Below are positions 9,042 through 18,113 of a stretch of DNA of 62,640 nt, piece after piece (position 1 is the stretch's first letter; every line of letters begins with the position of its first letter). The translations under genes were made by a program, and so were the position numbers. The notes beneath the pieces were generated by a model. That model saw only the letters and a list, made by a program, of their open reading frames with translations. It was not told the origin of the DNA and made no database searches. Source of the stretch: Oscillospiraceae bacterium (GTDB taxonomy: Bacteria; Bacillota; Clostridia; Oscillospirales; Ruminococcaceae); NCBI GenBank assembly GCA_017541275.1, contig JAFXZM010000049.1, positions 1 to 62,640 of the forward strand, in the 5' to 3' direction.

Positions 9042-11468
9042 TTATTTTTTCGGCAGCAGGTCATTCCATGTGACATCCTTGCCGGCGAGGGTATTGACAT
9101 AGTATTTCAGAATTATCTGTGCATCGGTTGCGGTGACTGCACCGTCGCCGTCCACATCGGCAGCCTTCATCTGTGCGTCCGTCAGACCGCTGACCTTGTC
9201 GGCGAGTATATTGACATAGGCCTTCAGCGTCATCTGCGCATCGTCCGCGCCGATCTCACCGTCGCCGGAAATATCGCCGGTCTTTGCCTCAGATATGCCG
9301 TCAATCGCTTCAAACTGATACTCATACCGCTCGGCATATGCTTTTGCAGTTGATTCAGAATAGCCGCGGATCGTACCGTTGAACACAGCCTTGAACGTAT
9401 CAGTATCCGTATAGCTGCTGATCGTTGAGCGGGAGTTATAGATGGTGCACTGCGGGTTTTCGATCGTGATGGTGTTCAGGTTCTTGCAGGAGGAAAACGC
9501 GCTGCTGCCGATCTCCGTGACATTTGCGGGAATGGTTACATCTGTCAGGCCGTAGCAGTACTGATAAGCCTCCTGCCCGATAATCTGAACATTCGCCGGG
9601 ATCGTGATATTCGTGAAGCTGTTGCACCCCGCGAAAGTCCGCCGTGCGATGCTTGTCACACCTGCCGGAATCGTAAAGTCAGTGAGCTTTTCGCAGTCAG
9701 CAAACGCCAGTTCGCCGATGCTTGTCACGCCGTCCGGAACAGAAACTTCAGTCAGGCTCTTGCAGCCGAACAGCGCATAATCCTTCAGCACGGTCACGCT
9801 GTCCGGAATCGTGATCTCCGTCATATTTCTGCATCCGTAAAACGCATTTGCACCGATGCTTTCCGCGCCGTCGCCGATGATGACCTTTTGAATCGCATCA
9901 ATATAGTCATACCAGGGAATCGTGGTTTCCTCATAGTCCGTCATCTCACCGGTTCCCTCAATGCGCAGCACACCGATTTCCGGGTCAAATGTCCATGTCA
10001 GGTGTTCGCCGCAGGTACCGGAGAACGGATCCGCGTCAAGCGCTTCAAAATGATAGCCGTACCATTCTGCATATTCCTGCGCGGTTGAATTCCGGTAGCC
10101 GCAGATCGTTCCGCCGTAGTAATAATTGTAGGTCTCCTCATTGGCGCCGAATGAGATCGTTGCGGGGCTGCGCGCAATCTTGCAGTCCTTGTTTTCAATG
10201 GTAATGCGCTCCAGCGAAGCACACTGCTGGAAGGCACCGTTGCCGATCTCTGCCACGGATTCCGGCAGCGTGACCTGCTCCAGGGCGGTGCATTCCTCAA
10301 ACGCCCATTCCCCGATGATCTTCACGGTATCGGGGATCGTGATAGATTTCAGATCTTTCCGGAACAGAAATGCGTATCCGGAAATCATGTCAACGGTATC
10401 CGGCACGATGAAATCCGCATCCTTGTTTGCGGTCGCATCCAGCAGAATGCGGTTGACGATCACGACCGGCGTTTCCTCTTTTTTCGCATTCATCCACGGG
10501 GTCTCCTGGAATGCACGGCCGCCGATGTAGGTCACGCCTGCGGGAATGCTGATGTCCGCGAGCTGCTTGCAGTATTCAAATGCCAGTGTGCCGATATAGG
10601 TCACGGTGTCGGGAATATTGACTGTCACCAGCTTCGTGCAGCTATAGAAGGCGGTTTTGCCGATGGTTGTGAGGGTTTCCGGCAGCGAGGCCGACCGCAG
10701 ATTCTTGCAGCTTGCAAAGCAGTGTTCCGGGATTTCTTTGACGCCTGCCGGAACAGAGACCTGTTCCAGATTGGCGGCCGAATAGAACGCATAGGGCTTG
10801 CATTCGGTCACGGTCACGGGAATCAGGTAGCTCTGATCTGCCTTTGCCGCAGGGTACTGCATCAGCAGTGTTTTGTCCTTATTGAACAGCACGCCGTCCG
10901 CCGCGGAAAAATACGGATTCTCCTCCGCAACGCGGAAGGCAGTCAGTGAACCGCAGGGGGCAAATGCATCATCGCCGATCTTCGCCACCTTTGCGGGCAG
11001 CTCAATCTCCTTCAGGGCATGGCAGCAGGCGAATGCCTCATCGTCGATATACTCCAGATTGGCCGGCAGTTTGATTTCTGTCAGTGAATAGCAATAATTG
11101 AACGCACTGTCGCCGATTTTTGTGATGCTGTCCGGCAGCGTCACCTGTTCCAGGGAATTGCACTGGAAAAATGCCGTATCGCAGATATCGGTCACGCCGT
11201 CCGAGAAGGTGACGGTTTTGATCTCCTTGCAGAAGGAAGCCCACGGGATCTTGCTCGACCCGCCGAAATACGTCATACTGCCGGTACCGCTGATCGTCAG
11301 CGCACCGGTCTCCGCATCGTATGTCCAGGTCAGATTCTCGCCGCAGGAGCCGCTTGTCACGGTCTCGTCCGCATAGGCCGCATAGGGCGCCGGAAGGGCT
11401 GCCGCAGCGCCGGTGCATACCAGTGTGCCCGCACAGAGCACCGCGCAAATCCGTTTCATGTTCATCAT
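9042..11468 (-). CDS. Secreted BspA-type LRR protein with dockerin
   Basis: 808 aa from the start at 11468. An ATG at 11474 is also in frame, but AAAGG directly abuts it; from 11468 the spacing is 6 nt. Signal peptide, then an N-terminal cap (SGSCGENLTWTYDAETGALT), an LRR_5 block, a second cap (SGTCGEHLTWTFDPE, near residue 475), a second LRR_5 block, and a dockerin at about 737-808. Inserted loops such as ENKDCKIARS and ENPQCTIYNS appear where repeats end, also seen in the 12701 and 60905 paralogs. It lies only 21 bp after the 11490 gene, so the two are co-transcribed. Confidence 0.92.
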   Translation of the reverse strand: MMNMKRICAVLCAGTLVCTGAAAALPAPYAAYADETVTSGSCGENLTWTYDAETGALTISGTGSMTYFGGSSKIPWASFCKEIKTVTFSDGVTDICDTAFFQCNSLEQVTLPDSITKIGDSAFNYCYSLTEIKLPANLEYIDDEAFACCHALKEIELPAKVAKIGDDAFAPCGSLTAFRVAEENPYFSAADGVLFNKDKTLLMQYPAAKADQSYLIPVTVTECKPYAFYSAANLEQVSVPAGVKEIPEHCFASCKNLRSASLPETLTTIGKTAFYSCTKLVTVNIPDTVTYIGTLAFEYCKQLADISIPAGVTYIGGRAFQETPWMNAKKEETPVVIVNRILLDATANKDADFIVPDTVDMISGYAFLFRKDLKSITIPDTVKIIGEWAFEECTALEQVTLPESVAEIGNGAFQQCASLERITIENKDCKIARSPATISFGANEETYNYYYGGTICGYRNSTAQEYAEWYGYHFEALDADPFSGTCGEHLTWTFDPEIGVLRIEGTGEMTDYEETTIPWYDYIDAIQKVIIGDGAESIGANAFYGCRNMTEITIPDSVTVLKDYALFGCKSLTEVSVPDGVTSIGELAFADCEKLTDFTIPAGVTSIARRTFAGCNSFTNITIPANVQIIGQEAYQYCYGLTDVTIPANVTEIGSSAFSSCKNLNTITIENPQCTIYNSRSTISSYTDTDTFKAVFNGTIRGYSESTAKAYAERYEYQFEAIDGISEAKTGDISGDGEIGADDAQMTLKAYVNILADKVSGLTDAQMKAADVDGDGAVTATDAQIILKYYVNTLAGKDVTWNDLLPKK

Positions 11469-11489
11469 GTTCATCCTTTCATGTGATGC

Positions 11490-12503
11490 TTATTTTTTCG
11501 GCAGCAGGTCATCCCATGTGACCTCCTTGCCGGCGAGGGTATTGACGTAATATTTCAGAATCATCTGCGCATCGGTTGCGGTCACTGCGCCGTCGCCGTC
11601 AACGTCCGCGACCTTTAACTGTATTTCCGTCAGACCGCTGTCCTTGTCGGCGAGTATATTGACATAGGCCTTCAGCGTCATCTGCGCATCGTCCGCGCCG
11701 ATCTCACCGTCGCCGGTCAGGTCGCCGGTTTTGTTTGCCGGCTGCTCGCTAAGTGCGACGAACGGGATGCCTTTACTGTTCGCATAAGATTCTGCATAGG
11801 AACCGCTGTATCCGTATATGGTTAGGTTTTCATTGCAATGCTTAAAAGCAGCCGCACCGATTTCCTGCACGCTTTCCGGAATTATGATATTGGTTAATCC
11901 GGAATTATAGAATGCAAAGGTACCGATTTTTGTCACGCCTTCCGGAATCGTAATACCGGTCAAGCTGCTGCAATCTGCAAATGCGGACTGCCCGATTTCC
12001 GTCACACCGTCCGGAATGATAATACCTGATAAACTTTCGCAGCGAGAAAATGTACCGTTTGGGATCTTGGTTATATTCTTAGACAGCGTGACGCTTTTTA
12101 ATGCGAGGCAGCCGGAAAATACGTTCATTTTCATGACTGTTACACTATCAGGAACAGTGATGCTGGTTATTAACTTAAAGCTCCCGAACGCAGATTCGCC
12201 GATTGTTGTGACTGTGTCCGGGATTGTAACGTCGATATAAATTTCTTTGCCCCAGAGGTGATCGGCAATATTTGTCACAGGCAGTCCGCCCAGAGTTTCC
12301 GGAATAATCAGATGCTCGCTTTCTCCGGTGTAGCTGAGAAATGTCGAACTTTCATTATCATCATTGATGGCATAGTTATATTCGCCGTCTATTTGAACGA
12401 CATATGCATTTGCTTTCAGTCCGGAATCCGGCATGACGGCAGATGTGCCTGAAAGCGCCAGTCCTGCCGCGCAGAATCCTGCACGCAACCGTTTGAACTG
12501 CAT
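11490..12503 (-). CDS. Secreted BspA-type LRR protein with dockerin (short)
   Basis: 337 aa, the smallest of the array. Signal peptide about 1-33, a short lead-in (IDGEYNYAINDD), about 160 residues of LRR_5 repeats, a closing GYSGSYAESYANSKG segment, and a dockerin at about 263-337. It has no GTCGE cap module, unlike several paralogs. AAAGGATG lies ahead of the start at 12503, and its own promoter lies at 12557-12585. First gene of a two-gene unit with the 9042 gene. A surface binding role is inferred from domain content only. Confidence 0.92.
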   Translation of the reverse strand: MQFKRLRAGFCAAGLALSGTSAVMPDSGLKANAYVVQIDGEYNYAINDDNESSTFLSYTGESEHLIIPETLGGLPVTNIADHLWGKEIYIDVTIPDTVTTIGESAFGSFKLITSITVPDSVTVMKMNVFSGCLALKSVTLSKNITKIPNGTFSRCESLSGIIIPDGVTEIGQSAFADCSSLTGITIPEGVTKIGTFAFYNSGLTNIIIPESVQEIGAAAFKHCNENLTIYGYSGSYAESYANSKGIPFVALSEQPANKTGDLTGDGEIGADDAQMTLKAYVNILADKDSGLTEIQLKVADVDGDGAVTATDAQMILKYYVNTLAGKEVTWDDLLPKK

Positions 12504-12556
12504 AAAAACATCCTTTCTGTTAACTCGAAATTCAGCAAAACCATTTTCTTAGCCTT

Positions 12557-12585
12557 ATTATAGCATAATCTCATCACAGAATCAA
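12557..12585 (-). promoter_or_regulatory. Promoter of the 12503-9042 LRR-dockerin unit
   Basis: Minus-strand TTGATT, 17-bp spacer, TATAAT preceded by TGC (extended -10). It sits between the terminator at 12666-12693 and the start codon at 12503. Confidence 0.7.
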
Positions 12586-12665
12586 CCGGCCCTCTTAATA
12601 ATCATACAACTGCACAAAAACCGCCGCGCTGTTATTGTGGTATCTGCTGAAGATGCGCGCAAAAT

Positions 12666-12693
12666 CCGCCGCCCGATTTTCACCGGGCGGCGC
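12666..12693 (-). terminator. Terminator of the 17839-12701 unit
   Basis: A 9-bp stem CGCCGCCCG/CGGGCGGCG with an 8-nt loop, followed on the minus strand by GATTTTG. It lies 8 bp past the stop codon at 12701. Confidence 0.8.
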
Positions 12694-12700
12694 GTTCATT

Positions 12701-13918
12701 TTATTCTTTTTTTGGGAGAAGCTGCTCCCATGTCACCTCCTTGCCCGCGAGTGTGTTGACATAATATTTCAGAATCATCTGCGCATCGGTTGCGGTCACT
12801 GCGCCGTCGCCGTCAACGTCCGCGACCTTTAACTGTATGTCCGTCAGACCGCTTTCCTTGTCGGCGAGCATATTGACATAGGCCTTCAGCGTCATCTGTG
12901 CATCGTCCGCGCCGATCTCGCCGTTTCTGCTGACATCGCCTCTGAGCGGTGCAGGGCCCAGCGATTCAAATTGGTATCCGTATTGTGCCGCATAGGCTTC
13001 TGCCGTTGAGCCGTCATAGCCCTTTATCACGCCCGAATAGGTCTTGCTGTCATTTGCAAAGGTATTTGCCCTGCTGAAGATCCGGCAATCCGGATTCAGA
13101 ACCGTGACCTCAGCGAGTGCCGTACACTGTGCAAACGCCTGCATTCCGAGCTCCGTCACGGAATCGGGAATCTCCACGCATTCCAGCCCCGAGCACCCCA
13201 CAAACGAATTGTATTCGATGACCGTAACCGTATCGGGGATTGTCAGCTTTCTGATACCGGTTCTGCCGTAAAACGAATTGCTGACGACAGTCGTGACCCC
13301 GGCGGGAATCACGGCTTCTGCGGTGTCCGGCCCATAGATCAGCAGGCCGTTTATCGTGACATACGGTGACTGTGCCGCCGCATCCTTCAGCCACGGCGTA
13401 CCGGAAAAGGCAAGCGAGCCGATTGATGCAACGGAGGGCGGAAACGTGATATCCTTCAGGCTCTTGCAGGATACAAATGCAAACGTGGCGATATTGCTTA
13501 CAGAATCCGGAATATTGACCGATGTCAGCGATACACAGTTGCTGAATGCGCTCTCGTCGATGGAAGTGACGGTATCGGAGAGACTCACCGAAGTGAGGTT
13601 CCTGCATTCGCTGAAGCACTGACCGCCCACATTGGTAATGCCCTTGCCGATGACAACCTGCCGGATGCTGTCCTTTTCCTCAGCCCACGGAATCGCGTAC
13701 TGAGAATTGAGGCCGTACATTTTTCCGGTTCCGCTGACAGTGAGCGTTCCGTCACTGTCAAGCGTCCAGACAGCATCCTTGCCGCAGGAACCGCCTGTCA
13801 CAGTCTCCGCCGCGCACACCGCACAGGATACCGGAAGCGGTGCTGTCACAGTGCCGGTGCATACCGTCATGCCCGCACCGAGCACCGCGCAGACACGAAT
13901 CATATTCATCATGCTCAT
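12701..13918 (-). CDS. Secreted BspA-type LRR protein with dockerin
   Basis: 405 aa. Signal peptide, a GGSCGKDAVWTLDSDGTLT cap at about 38-60, one LRR_5 block, the loop NPDCRIFSRA, a GYDGSTAEAYA closing segment and a dockerin at about 331-405. The stop codon of the gene upstream lies only 12 bp before this start, and no strong ribosome binding site is visible (GCAGTACGCAAA precedes ATG), so translation may be coupled to the 13931 gene. Its N-terminus (MSMMNMIRVCAVLGAG) closely resembles that of the 9042 gene, pointing to duplication. Confidence 0.91.
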   Translation of the reverse strand: MSMMNMIRVCAVLGAGMTVCTGTVTAPLPVSCAVCAAETVTGGSCGKDAVWTLDSDGTLTVSGTGKMYGLNSQYAIPWAEEKDSIRQVVIGKGITNVGGQCFSECRNLTSVSLSDTVTSIDESAFSNCVSLTSVNIPDSVSNIATFAFVSCKSLKDITFPPSVASIGSLAFSGTPWLKDAAAQSPYVTINGLLIYGPDTAEAVIPAGVTTVVSNSFYGRTGIRKLTIPDTVTVIEYNSFVGCSGLECVEIPDSVTELGMQAFAQCTALAEVTVLNPDCRIFSRANTFANDSKTYSGVIKGYDGSTAEAYAAQYGYQFESLGPAPLRGDVSRNGEIGADDAQMTLKAYVNMLADKESGLTDIQLKVADVDGDGAVTATDAQMILKYYVNTLAGKEVTWEQLLPKKE

Positions 13919-13930
13919 TTTGCGTACTGC

Positions 13931-16201
13931 TTATTTTTTCGGCAGCAGGTCATCCCATGTGACCTCCTTGCCGGCGAGGGTATTGACGTAGTATTTCAGA
14001 ATCATCTGCGCATCGGTCGCATCAACCGTTCCGCTGCCGTCAACATCGGCAGCGAGCATCTGCGATTCTGTCAGACCGCTTTCCTTGTCCGCGAGCATAT
14101 TGACATAGGCCTTCAGCGTCATCTGCGCATCGTCCGCGCCGATCTCGCCGTTTTCATTGACATCGCCGGGCAGATAATCCGGCTTATCCTCCGGGAGCGT
14201 GAACTGCCGCTTCACGAGGATTGTACCGTCATCGGCTCCTGACTTTTCGCTTCTGGCGGTCTCGCCGTTGATGTGCGAATCGACCAGACCGGCAGATCTG
14301 TAGAACTGATAGCCGTCCTTCGGCTTCAGCCGCACCCAGACCGTATACTTCTTGCCTGCTTCAAAGGTCATATCGCCGGTCATGACGGTGCCGCCGTCGT
14401 CATCGGCAGTCCAGTAGACACCGTCGCCGGCGCTGGCTTCGATATCGGAATCCGTGCAGAGCTCCGCGGTAATGCCGAGCACATTTGCCGCATCGGACGG
14501 CTTCTGACCGGCGACAGGCTCCGTCACGCCGTTGACGGCAATGCGGAACATGGTTGAGGGGCCGATGTCCGTGCGGATATAGGTTGCAGCCGCAGTATGT
14601 TCAAATTCGGCGGAATCAATGCTTCCGCTGATGATCGTACCCGGATCGAGCGCATTTGCCCAGCCGGGTTCGCTGTAGAGATTGTGGTTCCATGTGATAT
14701 TGCCGAAATTGTCGCCCAGTGTCAGGCGCTGCAGCATGCACGACCGCAGGAACATATCCGATGTACACTCATCCCGGTCTTCGACGCCGGAGAAATCAAA
14801 GCTGCTCAGATCAAGCGCTGTCAAGCTGGAGCAGTTGCTGACAAAATAATGCATTTCCTTGATGCTGTCCATGCGGAAGCTGCTGACATTCAGCGATTGC
14901 AGACTGTAGCAGCCGTAGAACATCCAGTTCATTTGCTTGACATTGGCGGTATTGAAGCTGCTCAGATCGAGCGCAGTCAGGGAGCAGCAATCCTGGAACA
15001 TCTGGCCCATATCCGTAACGTTTTCCGTATTGAAGCTGCTGACGTCGAGTGCTGTCAGGCTTTCGCACATATGGAACATCTCATTCATGTTTTCAACATT
15101 TGAAGTATCAAAATGGCTGACATCCAGCGTTTTCAGCTTTAAGCAATACGAAAACATGGAGCTCATGTCCGTCACATTGCCGGTCTCAAAGCTGCTGAGG
15201 TCCAGTGACTCCAGCGACTTGCAGTATTCGAACATACCGTACATGGATGTCACCTTGTCCGTTTTGAAGCCGCTGACGTCTAGCTTTTTCACCTTATAGC
15301 AGCCCGAAAACATCTTCCTCATATTGGTTGCATTTTCCGTATTGAAGCCGCTGACATCCAGTGCCTCTACTTGGAAACAGCAGTTGAACATAAAGAAGAA
15401 ATCCTTGACCTGCGACGTATCAAAGCCGCTGACGTCCAGCTTCTTCACAAGCTGGCAGTTATCGAACATGCTGTGCATATCCGTTGCCTGCGCCGTATTG
15501 AAGCCGCTGACATCGAGCGCTTCCACAGCCATGCAGCATGAAAACATATAGCCGAACGAGGTGACATTGCTTGTATCGAAGCGGGAAACATCGAGCTTTT
15601 TCACTTCCCGGCAATCCTGAAACATGGAATTCATCTTGGTGACATTGCCGGTTTTGAAGCCGCTGACATCGAGCTTTTTCAGGCCTTTGCAGCCTTTGAA
15701 CATATATGCCATATCCGTGACTTGATCCGTTTGGAAGCCGCTGACATCAAGATTGGTCAGGCTCCGGCATTCGTAGAACATAGCGTTCATGTTCGTGACA
15801 TTGGAGGTATCGAAGCGGCCGAGCTTCAGCGAGGTCAGCGCATAGCAGTTGAAGAACAGATTGCTCATGTTGGTGACATTGCTTGTATCCGCATTGGTGA
15901 GGTCAATGGCAGTGCATTGATAAAAGCTGTTGAACAGACTGCTGATATCCTCCGGAAAAACGGTTCCCGGCGCAGCGGTAATGCTTGTGACCGTCTTATT
16001 TTTGAGCGCTTTGATCTCATCTGAAATGACATTGCCCTTCAGGGTCAGAGCGCCGGTCTCCCCGTTGAAGTCATAGCATTCGCCGGAGGCATTCTCCTCA
16101 GCGTAAACGGCATTCTGCACAAGCACGGGAGCCGTGCAGGGGAGTGCGCCGCTGAGCAGGCAGACAGAAAGCAGTGCAGCAATCGTTTTTCTGTAGTTCA
16201 T
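13931..16201 (-). CDS. Secreted DUF285-type LRR protein with beta-sandwich and dockerin
   Basis: 756 aa. Signal peptide about 1-35. Residues of about 60-500 are about 20 repeats of the DUF285 (BspA-like surface protein) type, with a period near 23-24: LDVSGFDTSNVTDMSSMFxxC variants. These differ from the LRR_5 repeats of the neighbours. Residues of about 550-680 look like a small beta-sandwich (FRIAVNGVTEP, KKYTVWVRLKPKDGYQF). The dockerin is at about 682-756. It has the same signal-peptide start (MNYRKTIAALLSV) as the 2418 gene. Middle gene of the 17839-12701 operon, with AAAGGAG ahead of the start. Confidence 0.92.
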   Translation of the reverse strand: MNYRKTIAALLSVCLLSGALPCTAPVLVQNAVYAEENASGECYDFNGETGALTLKGNVISDEIKALKNKTVTSITAAPGTVFPEDISSLFNSFYQCTAIDLTNADTSNVTNMSNLFFNCYALTSLKLGRFDTSNVTNMNAMFYECRSLTNLDVSGFQTDQVTDMAYMFKGCKGLKKLDVSGFKTGNVTKMNSMFQDCREVKKLDVSRFDTSNVTSFGYMFSCCMAVEALDVSGFNTAQATDMHSMFDNCQLVKKLDVSGFDTSQVKDFFFMFNCCFQVEALDVSGFNTENATNMRKMFSGCYKVKKLDVSGFKTDKVTSMYGMFEYCKSLESLDLSSFETGNVTDMSSMFSYCLKLKTLDVSHFDTSNVENMNEMFHMCESLTALDVSSFNTENVTDMGQMFQDCCSLTALDLSSFNTANVKQMNWMFYGCYSLQSLNVSSFRMDSIKEMHYFVSNCSSLTALDLSSFDFSGVEDRDECTSDMFLRSCMLQRLTLGDNFGNITWNHNLYSEPGWANALDPGTIISGSIDSAEFEHTAAATYIRTDIGPSTMFRIAVNGVTEPVAGQKPSDAANVLGITAELCTDSDIEASAGDGVYWTADDDGGTVMTGDMTFEAGKKYTVWVRLKPKDGYQFYRSAGLVDSHINGETARSEKSGADDGTILVKRQFTLPEDKPDYLPGDVNENGEIGADDAQMTLKAYVNMLADKESGLTESQMLAADVDGSGTVDATDAQMILKYYVNTLAGKEVTWDDLLPKK

Positions 16202-16231
16202 TTTCCAATTTCTCCTTTACCTAACATAAAT

Positions 16232-17839
16232 TCAGACTTTTTTCGGGATCAGATCATCCCAGGCAACAGGCTTGCCTGCCAGATGCCTGACATAATATTG
16301 CAGGATGATCTGCGCATCCGTTGCAGTGGCCGCGCCGTCGCGGTCAACATCAGCGGCAAGCAGAGCAGCAGTGCTCAGGCCGTCGCTTTTGCCGGCCAGC
16401 GTTTTGACGTAAGCACGCAGCGTCATCTGTGCATCGTCCGCGCCGATCGCCCCGTTCGCATTGACATCGCCGCGGGAAAGATCGTCCGCGAGCAGATCGG
16501 TGAGATAGCCCGGCGCACCGGCAGTATCGAGGCGGGCATATGTGCTGTCGGTATGCGCCTCAGAATAGGCGGTGCCGTTTCCGCCGGTGAGCTTTTCGCA
16601 GCCGTAGAACATACATGAGGATGCCTCCGCACCGAGGCGGGAGAGATCCCACTGTGCGCCCGCATAAATCGCAGTGAGCTTCCGACAGTTCCGGAACATC
16701 TCCGCCGCCTCGGTGACGTTCGATGTATCAAAGCTCATCAGGCTGAGCGCGGTCAGCGATTTGCAGGAATAGAACATTTTGCTCATATTCTCTGCGGATC
16801 TGGTATTCCAGCCTTCGAGGTCAACCGACTGCAATGCCGTGCAGCCGCTGAACATTTCGCTGAAATCCGTGACACAGGCGGTATTGATGCCGGTAAAACT
16901 GAGCTCAGTGAGCGACGAACAATCCCGGAACATGCCGCGGAAAGTCGTGACCTTATCGGTTTTCAAACCATTGAACGAAAACTTCTTTGCAGCGGAGCAC
17001 CCGCTGAACATTTCACTCATATCGGTGACATTCTTCGTATCGAACTGCTTTGCGCTCAGTGCGAGCATCGAGCTGCATCCGCAAAACATTTTCGAGAGCG
17101 TTGCCGCGGATTCAGTATTCCAGTCAGAGATATCCAGATATTCCAGCGATTCGCACCGTTCAAAGGCACTGCTCATATCCGTGACATGCGAGGTATCGAA
17201 GCCGCTGACATTCAGGTCGGCAAGCTGAAGGCAGTTGCGGAACATTTCTTCGATTGTTTGCAGCTTCGGCGTGCGGAAGCCGGAGAGGTCGAGCACCACG
17301 AGCGACCGGCATTCCAGAAACATCGTGCTCATATCCGTGACATTCGAGGTGTCGATGCCGTCCAGCTTCACGGTTTTCAGGGCATAGCAGAGTGCAAACA
17401 TCCCGCGCATGTCCGTGACATTTTCCGTATTCAGGCCGGAGAGATCGACGGTGACGAGGTTCGGGCAGTTTTCAAACATGTAGTGCATATCCGTAACGGC
17501 GGAGGCATCTGCATTTTTGAGGTCGATTGTTTCCGCCGCATAGCCGCGGAACAGCATCGCGCAGTATGCGGGGAGCACAGCGCCTTCCGCAGCAATAATT
17601 TTTTTGACCTGATCCTTTTTCCCGAAGCACTCCAGCTCAGAGCGCAGCATATTTTCAGCAGCGGCGGCAGTAATCGTCAGAGTTCCCGCAGCTTCGTCAA
17701 AGGTGAAGCATTCGGCTTCGGCGGCATCTGCAAAAGCGGTGCCGGATGCGCAGGTCTCAGCAGATACGGCAATGCCGGGGGAGCATGCAGCGAGCATGCA
17801 GCCGGAAACCAGCGCAGCGATAATTCTCCTGCAATTCAT
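16232..17839 (-). CDS. Secreted DUF285-type LRR protein with dockerin
   Basis: 535 aa. Signal peptide 1-27 (MNCRRIIAALVSGCMLAACSPGIAVSAE). It contains an internal LAAC, but a normal AVSA|E cleavage site follows, so lipidation is uncertain. Residues of about 80-440 are DUF285-type repeats (NTENVTDMRGMFALCYAL...). The dockerin at about 461-535 is the most divergent of the array: NANGAIGADDAQMTLRAYVK and DVDRDGAATATDAQIILQYY. First gene of the operon; promoter at 17910-17938. AAAGGAATTGTGAAACA precedes the start. Confidence 0.92.
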   Translation of the reverse strand: MNCRRIIAALVSGCMLAACSPGIAVSAETCASGTAFADAAEAECFTFDEAAGTLTITAAAAENMLRSELECFGKKDQVKKIIAAEGAVLPAYCAMLFRGYAAETIDLKNADASAVTDMHYMFENCPNLVTVDLSGLNTENVTDMRGMFALCYALKTVKLDGIDTSNVTDMSTMFLECRSLVVLDLSGFRTPKLQTIEEMFRNCLQLADLNVSGFDTSHVTDMSSAFERCESLEYLDISDWNTESAATLSKMFCGCSSMLALSAKQFDTKNVTDMSEMFSGCSAAKKFSFNGLKTDKVTTFRGMFRDCSSLTELSFTGINTACVTDFSEMFSGCTALQSVDLEGWNTRSAENMSKMFYSCKSLTALSLMSFDTSNVTEAAEMFRNCRKLTAIYAGAQWDLSRLGAEASSCMFYGCEKLTGGNGTAYSEAHTDSTYARLDTAGAPGYLTDLLADDLSRGDVNANGAIGADDAQMTLRAYVKTLAGKSDGLSTAALLAADVDRDGAATATDAQIILQYYVRHLAGKPVAWDDLIPKKV

Positions 17840-17909
17840 TGTTTCACAATTCCTTTATTATGTATTTTCGGCCTCAGATCCGTCATGTGATCGTTTTGCC
17901 TGCAACATG

Positions 17910-17938
17910 ATTATATCATACACAGAGTTTATTTGCAA
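17910..17938 (-). promoter_or_regulatory. Promoter of the 17839-12701 LRR-dockerin operon
   Basis: Minus-strand TTGCAA, 17-bp spacer, TATAAT, about 70 bp before the start codon. Confidence 0.7.
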
Positions 17939-18069
17939 GCATTTTTTACGGATTGCAGAGTTTCACACAGAAAGATTGTGAAGAATGCTGTATTTTTCTC
18001 TGCTTTGGGAAATGGCTAAAATATACAATACACAATAGATCATTTTATTTTCGATTTGCCGCAGCATAC

Positions 18070-18102
18070 AAAAACAGAGCGGCACAAACCGTACCGCTCT
18101 GT
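18070..18102 (-). terminator. Terminator after split transketolase
   Basis: Stem ACAGAGCGG/CCGCTCTGT with an 11-nt loop. On the minus strand it is followed by TTTTTGTATG, as expected for intrinsic termination after the stop codon at 18114. Confidence 0.85.
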
Positions 18103-18113
18103 GACTGATTCAA

